Assembly (NCBI GenBank): GCA_964019655.1
Contig: CAXHTR010000007.1
Location: 372,001 to 436,000 of the forward strand
Reading direction: 5' to 3'
DNA length: 64,000 bases
Source of the DNA: Perkinsela sp. pyNocScin1
Lineage: Eukaryota > Euglenozoa > Kinetoplastea > Prokinetoplastida > Perkinselidae
A program made the translations under genes and the position numbers. Shown here piece by piece: positions 38,871 to 47,869 of this stretch. Under the pieces are notes generated by a model. The model worked only from the letters and a program-made list of their open reading frames with translations. It made no database searches and had not been told where the DNA came from. Within the stretch, counting starts at the first letter, position 1; the number at the start of each line of letters is the position of its first letter.

Positions 38871-39206
38871 GATTCATATTTATAAGAAACATATGATTTA
38901 TGATTATCGAAGTACAGTCAAAGTACCTCTGCATGCATGAATCAGAGCTAAGGGGTAATATTCACGCTATAATTACCAGAGTTATATCTGGTAAATTTGG
39001 AATGTTGAAACTTTCAGTAATTCCTGAAGGGAGCAATATTGACCACCTTAGCAATGTAAGTAAGTGGAAAGTGAGCAGTTGACTGCAGCTTTAATCAGTT
39101 CTCTTCCTACGATTTAAGTAGCTAGTTGGACAATATTCTAGGAAAATTTTTCTCTTAATGACACTATCTTATGGTTTGAATAAATTACGAGTAGCAATTA
39201 AATGAA
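38871..39206. promoter_or_regulatory. Divergent strand-switch region
   Basis: All genes to the left point left and all to the right point right. In kinetoplastids such divergent switch regions are sites of bidirectional RNA polymerase II initiation with modified histones. This stretch is A+T-rich, lacks an obvious TATA-type core, and holds a 60-codon frame at 38900-39082 with no recognised similarity. No tRNA gene was recognised. The initiation role is inferred from gene orientation alone. Confidence 0.65.
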
Positions 39207-40742
39207 ATGAAGATTGATGTGAACACTAAGCTATTTGAAAATCTCCCCAGTGAATGCTACAACTCGAGAAAATCTGTGTGGGAAATAAGCAATGGGGCTG
39301 TTCCAGGAATGCAAGTACCATCACTCGCTATCACGCATGACAAATACTTAAATGAAATGGTTGATGAAATAATCACAAGAGACTGGCGAGCACAATCATT
39401 CACCCCTGCCTTAGTTCAGCTTGCTAATGCTGCAACGCTTCCTGGTGCTGTCGGTCATGCAGTGGGATTACCAGACATGCATGCAGGATATGGATTCGCT
39501 ATAGGAAATGTTGTTGCTACTGCAATGCCAAACCAAGGAATACCAGAAGGTGTGATAAGCCCTGGTGGAATCGGTTTCGATATCAATTGTGGTGTACGCG
39601 TAATAAAAACATCGCTTAATAAGAAAGATTTAACGCCAGAAATCAAAGAGAAACTAACGCAGGAATTATATGAAGCATCCCTCCCAGGCATGAATAGAAA
39701 GGGATATATTAATTTCAAGCATCGAAAAGAACTTGATGGAGTTCTTACTGGTGGTATGCGATGGGCACTAGAAAATGGCTATGGGTGGGAAGAAGACTTG
39801 GAACTATGTGAAGATAATGGGTGTATCCAAGACGCTGGCGCCTCACTTGTTAGTGATCGAGCAAAGAGGAGAGGACTTCATCAACTAGGGACGCTTGGCA
39901 CAGGAAATCACTACCTCGAAGTACAAAGTGTTGACTCCATAGTCGACAAAGAAGCCGCACAAGCATATGGACTTTTTGAGGACCAAGTTGTTGTCATGCT
40001 TCATTGCGGATCTCGAGGTCTAGGCCACCAAGTTGCATCAGAGGCTGTACTGGCGATGGACGGAGCTATGAGACGAGAAGAACGAACGATGAATGATCCA
40101 CAGCTCTCATGTGCGTACATTTCATCGCAAGAAGGTACAGAATATTTCAAGGCGATGAATGCGGCCGCAAACTTTGCATTCGCTAATCGTAGCTGCCTCA
40201 CGCACTTTGTACGAAAGTCCTTTGCCAAAGTCTTCGACCAGTCAGCGGATGACTTGGAGATGTCCGTTCTCTACGACGTGGCCCACAACATTGCGAAGCG
40301 CGAAGAGCACTTCGTGGATGGCAAGCCCTACGATCTCATGGTTCACCGCAAGGGGGCCACAAGAGCTTTTGGACCGAATCACAGCGCTATTCCACAAGCA
40401 TACCGATCCATCGGCCAGCCAGTGCTCGTCGGGGGCTCGATGGGGACAAGCAGCTGGATTCTCAAGGGAACGCAAGAGGCAATGGACCTGACGTTCGGCA
40501 CGACATGCCACGGCGCGGGCCGTGCGCAGAGTCGCTCACAGGCCAGAAAGCAGGATTGGAAAGCGGTATTTGATGATCTAGCCGAAAAGGGCATTTCCAT
40601 TCGTGTAACCGAGCCGAAACATATTGCAGAAGAGTCTCCAGAAGCATACAAGGATGTCGACAGCGTCGTTGATGTGTGCGACTCAGTCGGGATCTCCAAA
40701 AAAGTGGTGAAGCTGAAGCCCCTCGCTGTTGTGAAGGGATAA
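39207..40742 (+). CDS. rtcB: RtcB-type RNA-splicing ligase
   Basis: 511 residues, close to the eukaryotic HSPC117/RtcB length of about 505. It joins RNA 2',3'-cyclic phosphate or 3'-phosphate ends to 5'-OH ends using GTP and Mn2+, as in tRNA splicing and repair. Visible motifs are LPDMHAGYGFAIGNV (88-102), the metal site GFDINCGVR with D125 and C128, GTGNHYLEV with H235, LHCGSRGLGHQV with H266, DVAHNIAKRE with H360, KGATRAF, GGSMGTSSWIL and TCHGAGRAQSR, whose H435 corresponds to the guanylylated histidine. The end is AVVKG as in eukaryotic relatives. All key residues are present. The ATG at 39207 is preceded by an out-of-frame ATG at 39202. It is the first gene of the plus cluster. Codon use is A+T-rich before about 40180 and G+C-rich after it. 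Confidence 0.97.
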   Translation: MKIDVNTKLFENLPSECYNSRKSVWEISNGAVPGMQVPSLAITHDKYLNEMVDEIITRDWRAQSFTPALVQLANAATLPGAVGHAVGLPDMHAGYGFAIGNVVATAMPNQGIPEGVISPGGIGFDINCGVRVIKTSLNKKDLTPEIKEKLTQELYEASLPGMNRKGYINFKHRKELDGVLTGGMRWALENGYGWEEDLELCEDNGCIQDAGASLVSDRAKRRGLHQLGTLGTGNHYLEVQSVDSIVDKEAAQAYGLFEDQVVVMLHCGSRGLGHQVASEAVLAMDGAMRREERTMNDPQLSCAYISSQEGTEYFKAMNAAANFAFANRSCLTHFVRKSFAKVFDQSADDLEMSVLYDVAHNIAKREEHFVDGKPYDLMVHRKGATRAFGPNHSAIPQAYRSIGQPVLVGGSMGTSSWILKGTQEAMDLTFGTTCHGAGRAQSRSQARKQDWKAVFDDLAEKGISIRVTEPKHIAEESPEAYKDVDSVVDVCDSVGISKKVVKLKPLAVVKG

Positions 40743-40914
40743 GACAGGAAATGCAGAAAAAGATGCATAGCTCTGTGAAAGGCTGCGTGCAATCTCAACA
40801 ATTAGAACGAATGTGATAGTGTAGATTTGTCTTAGTTGAATTCGAGTGTTATCCAGTCTTTGCGCACTAGAGCAATAGTTATACAAGCTTCAATCTCTAC
40901 TTGAATTTTTTAAT

Positions 40915-41292
40915 ATGACAGAAGAGCAGCTTGAAATCCGCATCACACCACAAAAGTCGCTTTTGGGTGACCCTATCACTGCAGAAATCCGATGCGACAA
41001 GCAATTTCACCCGGAATGGCTCGAAGCAACGTGTATCATCGACCGCGCGTACTACCAGAAAAAGTTTGCGCTCAAATGTGCAGAAGACACCGCTACACCG
41101 ATGAAATTCCATCTGAGTGGCTTTGCGCCTTTGGAGGCACTGAGTCCGATCTACCTTCAGAATATCGCAACGATCGAGTTTCGTCTGCGAGACAGGGCGC
41201 GAGTACTTGCGCAAGTTGAGCTGATTATGCAGATTAGTAAATGCGATGACAAAAAGTTTATGAAAACTGTGCACGCACTCGTCGACGACTAA
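40915..41292 (+). CDS. Small conserved-looking protein of unknown function
   Basis: 125 residues beginning MTEEQLEIRITPQKSLLGD. The pattern alternates short beta-type stretches (ITAEIRC, EATCIIDR, KKFALKC, TIEFRLRD, VLAQVELIMQIS), which suggests a small beta-sandwich; the end is charged (CDDKKFMKT). No leader, membrane segment, LRR or known motif is seen. It follows the ligase gene by about 170 bases in the same transcription unit and is not part of the LRR families. Its function is not recognised. Confidence 0.8.
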   Translation: MTEEQLEIRITPQKSLLGDPITAEIRCDKQFHPEWLEATCIIDRAYYQKKFALKCAEDTATPMKFHLSGFAPLEALSPIYLQNIATIEFRLRDRARVLAQVELIMQISKCDDKKFMKTVHALVDD

Positions 41293-41472
41293 GAGAGAAA
41301 ATTGGAAGAGGATAGGAATGTGTGAAAAAAGTGCGTTGATCTCAGTCAGATATTCATGATCAGGGCAAAGCAGTAAATTCGGCCCTTGAGTGTTTGATTC
41401 ACCACTTACTTATGTCAATTATATGACTTCCACTTCACTTCATCTTTTTCCTCGTATTACCTATCCAAAATC

Positions 41473-42519
41473 ATGCATTTTCCATCTTTCGCGTTGCTTT
41501 CGTCCACGCTCATCGTCTCGTGCCTCGAGGTCCCGAAAACTTCCAAGGAAGAAGGCCCCCTTCTCTCCTCCAACCCACTCCCCTCATACAGACCAACTAC
41601 ACAGCACTCGACGTACGCCACAGCTGCACAGCAGGCCACCATGGAGGGCCTCATCGCGACCTTTGCACACGCTTCGAATTTCTACACGATCTGCCACGAT
41701 AAAGAGATCCGCGTGTCTGACTTCAACAACAGCCAAAACTTTGACATGACGCGCCCACTGCCGGTCCACCAGTGGGCGGGCGTGCACGTCGACCAGGGCG
41801 TTGTGAACCGCGTTATCTGGCCCAAGATGAAGCTTGGCGGGACCTTCGACTTCCGGCGCATGCCGAACACCCTCGAGACGCTCTACATCGACAAGAACGA
41901 CTTTGAGGGGGTCTTTGAGACGCGCTACATCCCCAAGCCGATGGGCTTCATGACGCTCGAGGGGAACTTTTTCACGGGGACGATCGACTGGCAGAACCTT
42001 CCGGGCGCGCTCACGTGGCTCGACGTCCGCAACAACCGGCTCACGGGCATAATGGACCTCCGCACGATCCCCGAGACCCTCGAGTCCGTCTACATCCGCG
42101 GGAACAACATCCGCGTCATTCGCGGCTTCAGCCAGGAGTCGTGGGCCGGTGACCTCGACCAGTCCTATGTGACTGGTGACGAGAGCTTTGTCGCACAGGG
42201 GACCGCTAAGCGCTTTATCGAAGAGCTAGAGCCTGAAGTAAAAATAGACGGCCCGAAGGCCGCGAACCGAGCAGTCGTCCACGAGAAGGAAGAAGAAGAA
42301 GACGAAGAAATTGATCTTGTGGAGGAGTTTGAAGAAGATCGTTCCGTCTTGGAGGAAAGCTTTGTTGAGAAAGCGGAAGACTGCTCCGATGCTGAGAAAG
42401 CAGTTGAAGAAGCTGCGAGCGCCGACTGGGGCGAGTGGTACATCCGTCTCGCCCAGTACGCAACATACGCCGTCGCCTGGGGGCTGATGTTTGTTCTCGG
42501 GAACGTGTTTGTGCTGTGA
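41473..42519 (+). CDS. Membrane-anchored LRR protein with acidic stalk
   Basis: 348 residues. A leader-like start (MHFPSFALLSSTLIVSC) leads to a Ser/Pro/Thr-rich segment, then QQATMEGLIATF, a PVHQWAGVHVD cap and about four LRRs (LETLYIDKNDFEGVF, MGFMTLEGNFFTGTID, LTWLDVRNNRLTGIMD, LESVYIRGNNI). Then come an acidic stalk (EEEEDEEIDLVEEFEED and following, about residues 273-315) and a C-terminal hydrophobic helix (YATYAVAWGLMFVLGNVFVL) ending the protein. The usual LPxxL is often IPxxL or MPxxL. It is the only LRR gene here with a C-terminal membrane segment, so it may be a surface or endomembrane anchor or receptor; topology is inferred. Confidence 0.87.
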   Translation: MHFPSFALLSSTLIVSCLEVPKTSKEEGPLLSSNPLPSYRPTTQHSTYATAAQQATMEGLIATFAHASNFYTICHDKEIRVSDFNNSQNFDMTRPLPVHQWAGVHVDQGVVNRVIWPKMKLGGTFDFRRMPNTLETLYIDKNDFEGVFETRYIPKPMGFMTLEGNFFTGTIDWQNLPGALTWLDVRNNRLTGIMDLRTIPETLESVYIRGNNIRVIRGFSQESWAGDLDQSYVTGDESFVAQGTAKRFIEELEPEVKIDGPKAANRAVVHEKEEEEDEEIDLVEEFEEDRSVLEESFVEKAEDCSDAEKAVEEAASADWGEWYIRLAQYATYAVAWGLMFVLGNVFVL

Positions 42520-43014
42520 GGGCATGAGAGAATAGAAAAAGCTTGGAAAGCACAATGTTAGTATAACGAGCAGAATATAGGGTGAGATTGTAGAAGCGAC
42601 TGCGGTAGCTCAGGCGAAAATTTCAGCTTAATGTCTCTTTTTCTTTGACCATTAGAAGTAAATGCCGACTTAATGAATTTTGAGATTTTGTACTGACGAG
42701 AAGATTTTGTGAATTTTTACTATAGAGGAATTCGTGCAAAGGCTTTTATGTCATTTGCTCGTGCACTCTTGAATGCTGATGGGAGCATAAAAGCGGCAGT
42801 GGGATCACGATATTTTGTTCTTTGCTATGATAGCGAAAGCGGAGAAACGAATGGGAATAAAGCATTTTCTTTTGACTGCCAAACGAAGTCAAGCGATATG
42901 TGCAGTGGCTGCAGCACTCGATTGTTAGGGGGCAGAGCTCAACTTTCGAAATCCTCGCATTGATCCCGATAGATTGACTTACTTTCTTAAAAATTATATA
43001 CCGTATCAAATCAC
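42520..43014. other. Intergenic stretch without recognised gene
   Basis: About 495 bases. A plus-strand 84-codon frame (42709-42963) has no recognised motif and begins with a non-ATG codon or internal ATG, so it is not called. A TTACTTTCTT tract shortly before 43015 may serve as a splice-acceptor pyrimidine tract. Confidence 0.5.
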
Positions 43015-44067
43015 ATGTTCTTTGCCTTATCGGCTGACACGGCGCTTGGCCGCATTGCTATCGACGGACTCACAGACCAGTCACGCATGGAGTTGCTCAT
43101 CGCTGAGTTCACCGCAGATGCCAAGCGCAAGTTCCAAGATGAGAATGGTGACTTTCTCGACATCGCTGAATGGGACGGCGCCTTTTTTGACGCAAATGGT
43201 GCGCTGACGAGTTTTGAAACTAGTGGGGACTTCGCCGGGACTATCGCCATGCAATACCTGCCGCAGACCCTGGAAAGCGTCCAGATTATATTCAGCGAGG
43301 GGCTCACAGGCACTGTGGACGCCCACATGCTCCCGCACAGCCTTACAAAACTGCACATACACAAGACCGCGATGGAAGGGAGCGTCGATATGCGCGCACT
43401 GCCACCACAGCTCTCTGAGCTGTGCCTGACGATCAGTGCATTCACGGGAAGCTGCGATTTCACGTCGCTCCCAGCGCCCTTAGTTGTGCTGGACCTACAG
43501 GCGAACAAATTTGCGGGCAGTGTTTGTCTAACAAGCCTCCCAGTGCATCTCGCCACGCTCAATATCGCACAGAACGCTTTTTCAGGCTCTTTGTCTCTTG
43601 AACGTTTGCCACCATCGCTCACGAAACTTCGCGCGAGTGCGAACGATTTTAGTGGCAGCATCAGTCTCCAAAGCCTCCCTCCTGCGCTTAAAGTCTTGGA
43701 CATTGGTGGCAACCAGCTGAGCGGGAGCATTCGGCTTGACGCGCTCCCACAAGGCCTCGAGCGCATCGACCTCGAGTCGAATCAGCTCAGCGGGTCACTC
43801 GACTTCGAGCATCTGCCCGCCTCGCTCCACAATCTGCACATTGACTTCAACCACTTTTCGGGTGAATTCATACTGCGTAACCCGCCGCCCAACTTGGGCT
43901 TCGTCACGGCGTACAACACAAAGTTTGAAGGCACTGCCATCGTGCGCCGCTCTATCGACCAGGGCGTCTGTCTTGATGGAACCCGCGTCGTCGACGTTGT
44001 GGATGAAAGCGGTGCTCAGCACCCGTCGAAGGGGGAGTTTCTCGGCGTATACAGTGATGAGGAATAA
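43015..44067 (+). CDS. Family B LRR protein
   Basis: 350 residues from the ATG at 43015 (MFFALSADTALGRIAIDG). Cap: LTDQSRMELLIAEF, FQDENGDFLDIAEWDGAFFD, where the usual Cys is replaced by Phe. About nine LRRs follow, including the very regular ALKVLDIGGNQLSGSI, LERIDLESNQLSGSL and LHNLHIDFNHFSGEF. The tail DVVDESGAQHPSKGEF carries the DExG motif. The leader is only about six residues before the SADTALGR box. It is the only clear family B gene between the strand switch and 56 kb. Confidence 0.87.
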   Translation: MFFALSADTALGRIAIDGLTDQSRMELLIAEFTADAKRKFQDENGDFLDIAEWDGAFFDANGALTSFETSGDFAGTIAMQYLPQTLESVQIIFSEGLTGTVDAHMLPHSLTKLHIHKTAMEGSVDMRALPPQLSELCLTISAFTGSCDFTSLPAPLVVLDLQANKFAGSVCLTSLPVHLATLNIAQNAFSGSLSLERLPPSLTKLRASANDFSGSISLQSLPPALKVLDIGGNQLSGSIRLDALPQGLERIDLESNQLSGSLDFEHLPASLHNLHIDFNHFSGEFILRNPPPNLGFVTAYNTKFEGTAIVRRSIDQGVCLDGTRVVDVVDESGAQHPSKGEFLGVYSDEE

Positions 44068-44459
44068 GGCAATTTGTAAAGGATATTTGATCGAAGATAT
44101 GATACGATATGAGACAATGGTATGATGCGCTTCGGTATGCACGGTTCAAGTCTCTTTGATGTTTTTTCCATATGTTCATATTTTGCGAATAGCTTGTTCA
44201 ATGCACGGTGCTCGCAGCTGGAAGGGTTTATTTCAAGGTACGTAACAATCGTGCAAGAATAGCATTCGCCGGGGTCTCTGTATAAAAGGCATGTCGACAC
44301 AATCATTTGATCCTTCCCGGTTCCACCCCTTCCTTCCATTCGAGCATAGCAAATTTGGATACAGGATTTGAGTACATGTACTCTCTAGTGACGGCCCTCC
44401 GAGGAAGCATCAGTCTTGTTTAGCATTTTTGGTTCATCTAGTCCTCTCCGCAATATACA
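44068..44459. other. Intergenic stretch without recognised gene
   Basis: About 390 bases. A CTAGTCCTCTCCGCAATATACA run immediately precedes the next ATG and is pyrimidine-rich. No other feature was recognised. Confidence 0.45.
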
Positions 44460-45314
44460 ATGCTCCTTTCTACTCTTATCTTGCTTGGAGCTGATTTCGC
44501 ACCGAACAACCGTCAAAGTCCGCTCATCACGACCAGCAACCTGATGCAGCGCACCATGCAGCAGTTCTACGGCCTTGGCAGGGACGACGCGCACGACGGC
44601 ATCCTGCTGCCCATCTTACTCCTCCGCGCTGGTTCGAAACAGGCCGACTGCTGCACGTGGCTCGGCATCAGCTGCGCCGACGGCGCAGTGATTCGCATCG
44701 TGCACATCCTGCCGGCGGCTGACTCGCCCATCGCCGTTTCGATGGCGTCGATTCCCCAGACGACACAGTTTGTGCACTTTGGGAAGGGCAGGTCAAGCGT
44801 CTGGGAGCACTTGTCAGTCCGGCACTTTCCGCGGAGCCTGCGCTATCTCTTTCTGAAGCGAATCAGCGTTGACCTCCAAAATTTTACGGATTTCACGCTT
44901 GACCTCGGGCTCTTACCGAGAAACGCCGAGGAGATGTACATCCACGTCGAATTCCCACTCTCGCTATGGAGAACTGTTCGCATTGCGAAACTCCCAGAGA
45001 CACTTCGAATTTTGTGTCTTGTCACAATGCATGCTGTCCCCAAGGTCTACGTGAACAGCAGTGACGTCCCGAAAGATTTACAGAAAATTGCGCTGAAATC
45101 GCTCGCTAAGCCGGCAAAGCTCACCCCGACCAGTGGCAGAAAGGTAGACAAGCGGATCATTGCGTGTGCCCAGGACGGGCGGTGGCCGGCGAAGTCGGCA
45201 TACTTTGAGCAGTACGTCTTCTTTGAGGATCAGAAGAAGAAGCAGATCGAGGATGCTGACTTGGCACCGGTGAGGCCTGGCAACTTTTACGAAGCGGTAT
45301 GGGGCGAAGAATAG
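44460..45314 (+). CDS. Family D secreted-type LRR-like protein
   Basis: 284 residues with leader MLLSTLILLGADFA. The cap has LMQRTMQQFYGL, then DCCTWLGISCADGAVIRIVHI. Repeats are weak: IPQTTQFVHFG, FPRSLRYLFLK, LPRNAEEMYIHVEFPLSLW, LPETLRILCL, VPKDLQKIAL. The C-terminal motif TSGRKVDKRIIA defines family D and is followed by a Tyr-rich YFEQYVFFED segment. No anchor. Family D proteins lack the NxFSG core of families B and E, so the fold may be a short, irregular solenoid. It is paired with the C gene at 45495. Confidence 0.83.
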   Translation: MLLSTLILLGADFAPNNRQSPLITTSNLMQRTMQQFYGLGRDDAHDGILLPILLLRAGSKQADCCTWLGISCADGAVIRIVHILPAADSPIAVSMASIPQTTQFVHFGKGRSSVWEHLSVRHFPRSLRYLFLKRISVDLQNFTDFTLDLGLLPRNAEEMYIHVEFPLSLWRTVRIAKLPETLRILCLVTMHAVPKVYVNSSDVPKDLQKIALKSLAKPAKLTPTSGRKVDKRIIACAQDGRWPAKSAYFEQYVFFEDQKKKQIEDADLAPVRPGNFYEAVWGEE

Positions 45315-45432
45315 GAAATGCATGGGGTAAATAGACTTAAGTCCAGATACTGGAGGCCAAATGAGGCCACTGCTGCGAATTTTCTTTTTGCGAGCTGCCG
45401 TAGCCATAAGGAATACGGATTTGAAGGTACAG

Positions 45433-45490
45433 TTCCCAAGTTTTCGCAATTTCTACATGATTTCTCTCTAATTTCCTCTAATATCTCAAG
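45433..45490 (+). promoter_or_regulatory. Candidate trans-splice acceptor
   Basis: A pyrimidine-rich run (ATTTCTCTCTAATTTCCTC and flanks) ends in an AG at 45489-45490, four bases before the ATG at 45495. This is the arrangement expected for spliced-leader addition in kinetoplastids. Only mapped transcripts could confirm it. Confidence 0.45.
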
Positions 45491-45494
45491 ACTC

Positions 45495-46139
45495 ATGCTT
45501 TCTCTCTTGTGCGCGGACATCCCTGTCGCCGGCAGAGTGAACAAAGACATGCTATCCGACCAGCAGCGAATCGAAATCTTCTTCAGCCCAGATAATTTTG
45601 CTGACGCTCGAGCGCTCCTCGGGGGTGATGAGGACGACGCCTGCTCTTGGTCTGGCGTGGATTGCCTTGGAGACGGGTCGACGATTGACGAGATCAGTTG
45701 GCACGGGTCATGGTTCGTTTTAGAGGGCAGTATCGACTTCCATTCGTTTCCATCGCAGCTCAGAATAATAAATACGTACGATCAGCGCTTACGTGGGGAA
45801 ATCGACACGACAGCGCTCCCGGACACGCTCGAGGTGCTGTGCCTGCAGCACTGCTATTTCACCGGGGTAGTGGACCTCGGGAGCTTGCCATCAAAGCTCG
45901 ATGAGCTCTTCCTGACGAAAAATCGGATCACAGCGGTGGTGAACTTCTGTGACATCCCTGAAAGTTTGCGATGCTTTGAGATAAAGGAGCCGAACGTCAA
46001 GGGCTTACGGCTTCATGCCGGTGCACTCCCACAAAATACGCATGTATTCGAGTTCAAGGTGGGATCTATCGATGAAGTCACCTATGAGAACCCTGAGGAA
46101 GCCTGTCGTGTGATCCTCAAATCGTACGAGCAAAAATAA
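45495..46139 (+). CDS. Family C short LRR protein
   Basis: 214 residues from the ATG at 45495 (MLSLLCADIPVAGRVN); the frame is open from 45318 but the part before 45495 contains the pyrimidine tract. Cap: MLSDQQRIEIFFSPDN, EDDACSWSGVDCLGDG. LRRs: LRIINTYDQRLRGEID, LEVLCLQHCYFTGVVDL, LDELFLTKNRITAVVNF, LRCFEIKEPNVKGLRL. It ends with the family C signature VTYENPEEACRV. The C-D-C-D order with its neighbours suggests repeated duplication of a gene pair. Confidence 0.85.
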   Translation: MLSLLCADIPVAGRVNKDMLSDQQRIEIFFSPDNFADARALLGGDEDDACSWSGVDCLGDGSTIDEISWHGSWFVLEGSIDFHSFPSQLRIINTYDQRLRGEIDTTALPDTLEVLCLQHCYFTGVVDLGSLPSKLDELFLTKNRITAVVNFCDIPESLRCFEIKEPNVKGLRLHAGALPQNTHVFEFKVGSIDEVTYENPEEACRVILKSYEQK

Positions 46140-46257
46140 ACATAAAAGCAATCAAAATGCAAAAGAGAATGGTATGCAATGTTGGAAGCGTTTTTTCGAG
46201 AAGCCAAGTATATTAAATGTTGTCTTGCCTCTCTCATTATTCGAAATAGATCATACA

Positions 46258-47133
46258 ATGCAATCTTCAACCTGTATCGCACTTTGCTTGATCTTATCAG
46301 TTCGAAGCTCTGACACAGAGGAAGTCCCTCAGGAATCCGCCCTATCGCAGTCCACCCGCATGCAGCAAACCATTTGCATGCGGCGTGTCCTTGAGCCATG
46401 CACATATCGAAGCTTTCGTACAATGTATAAACCACTCCTTCCGCATCTGCAGGGCGCTTCATCGATTGCGCATGACAGCTGCACATGGAAGGGCATCGAA
46501 TGCGAGGACGGTGCCATCAAGTCAGTCCTTATCGATCGAGGCATGTACAGCCAACCGTTCAACGACCGTTTCATCGTCAATATCCACTGGCTCCCATCGA
46601 CCGTCGAGTACGTGCACATTCGAAATATGAGTCTTCTGAACGACTGGCGTCCGGAGCGGCTCCCGCGGCAGCTGCGCTACCTCCTCCTCTCGGAATGTGG
46701 TCGCCATTGCCTGTATTCCGACGAAAGTGTGAAGGCAGGGAGAGCAAGTTTCGCCAGAGTGAACCTCCAGGCACTCCCAGCTGGCCTTGAGGAGCTCTAC
46801 ATCTTGGGATCATGGGGAAAAGGCTCACTTGCGATAGGGCTTTTACCAGAAGGTTTGCGCAGACTGCACATCAGCGGCTGGTCATTGAAGCACGCGTACA
46901 TTCAGTATGAAGTGCTCCCGGAAAGCTTGCAGGCGGCAAGTTTTGTGAGCAACATGCACAGAAAAGATTTAAAAGTTCATGCAGTTGGGCGGCAAAAGCG
47001 GGACGACCGGGTGTATATCAATCAAAAAAGAGCGGCGATTCGGCAGTTTGTGGCAGAGTCAGAAGTGTACAAAGCGTTCTGTGAAAAGAGTCACAAGCTT
47101 AAAGCACCGAGGGAGAGACTTATGAGACAGTAA
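46258..47133 (+). CDS. Family D secreted-type LRR-like protein
   Basis: 291 residues from the ATG at 46258 (MQSSTCIALCLILSVRSS), a convincing leader; the upstream frame to 46174 is less likely coding. The cap is RMQQTICMRRVLEP and DSCTWKGIECEDGAIKSVLI, with the first Cys of the CC pair replaced by Ser. Repeats include LPSTVEYVHIR, LPRQLRYLLL, LPAGLEELYIL and LPEGLRRLHIS. The C-terminal motif is VGRQKRDDRVYI. It lies between the C genes at 45495 and 47228. Confidence 0.84.
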   Translation: MQSSTCIALCLILSVRSSDTEEVPQESALSQSTRMQQTICMRRVLEPCTYRSFRTMYKPLLPHLQGASSIAHDSCTWKGIECEDGAIKSVLIDRGMYSQPFNDRFIVNIHWLPSTVEYVHIRNMSLLNDWRPERLPRQLRYLLLSECGRHCLYSDESVKAGRASFARVNLQALPAGLEELYILGSWGKGSLAIGLLPEGLRRLHISGWSLKHAYIQYEVLPESLQAASFVSNMHRKDLKVHAVGRQKRDDRVYINQKRAAIRQFVAESEVYKAFCEKSHKLKAPRERLMRQ

Positions 47134-47227
47134 ACATAGTGAAAAGTAAATCTAGTCACAAAATGGAATTAACCTTTTTCAGTTCTTCATTCTTTTGTAT
47201 TTTTTGTCATTACTTCCCTGATCCTAC

Positions 47228-47857
47228 ATGCTCACTTCTCTATGCGCCGAACTCAAATGCGCGGGCCGCATAGACCCTTCCGTGCGCAGCGATAGCCAGC
47301 TGCTCGAATTGCCCTTCGTCCCACAAAGCGAAATTATTTTTAGAATGAGCATGACAGGCCATGATGAGACAGCGTGCTTCTGGACCGGCGTGAGCTGCGA
47401 CGCTGACGCTCGCGTCATTTCTATCCACTGGGACATTCCCACCAGCAACATGGCTGGGTCTGTCAACTTTCCAATGCTCCCGCCAGAAATCATAACTGTC
47501 CACTTCAGCCAGCAGCAGCTCACAGGGGTAATGGACTCAAGCCACTTGCCGAGAAAGATGCACTTTTTTTATATCAGGCGGTGTTTCTTTGCGGGCACAG
47601 AGGAACTGGATAACTTTCCACCGACGCTGCAGCACTTGTACGTCTGCGGCAATACGATCACACTTATTGGAGCCGTACGGAATGTTCCAGAGACTTTACG
47701 ATTCATTCATGTACAAGAGTCCTGAATGAAGCAGGAGCTGCTGTGTATTGAGAAACTCCCTACAGGGCTGAAGATTGTAAAGATTGCGAGCGGAAGCATC
47801 CAGATAATTGGCCTGGAGTGCGTGAGTGACACCTATCGTGTTGTTTGGAAGAGATAA
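47228..47857 (+). pseudogene. Family C LRR gene with in-frame TGA
   Basis: The frame starts at 47228 (MLTSLCAELKCAGRID) and runs to a TGA at 47723-47725. The same frame then continues for 43 codons (MKQELLCIEKLPTGLK and on) to a TAA at 47855-47857. The downstream part aligns without gaps to the C-terminal third of the gene at 45495, the TGA taking the place of the Asn in IKEPNVK. So a single nonsense change has cut the gene. The acidic ELFFTPDN block is also degraded (LLELPFVPQS). Stop readthrough is possible but not needed. Confidence 0.78.
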
Positions 47858-47869
47858 GCAGAAGAGAAG

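Noticed and set aside
38900-39082. 60-codon frame in the strand-switch region
   Set aside because: No recognised motif, short length, and position in a likely initiation region; could be chance.
42709-42963. 84-codon plus-strand frame
   Set aside because: No leader, cap or LRR; composition like intergenic DNA.
43011-43766. 251-codon minus-strand frame
   Set aside because: It is antisense to the family B gene at 43015-44067 and arises from its regular LRR codons; no motif of its own.
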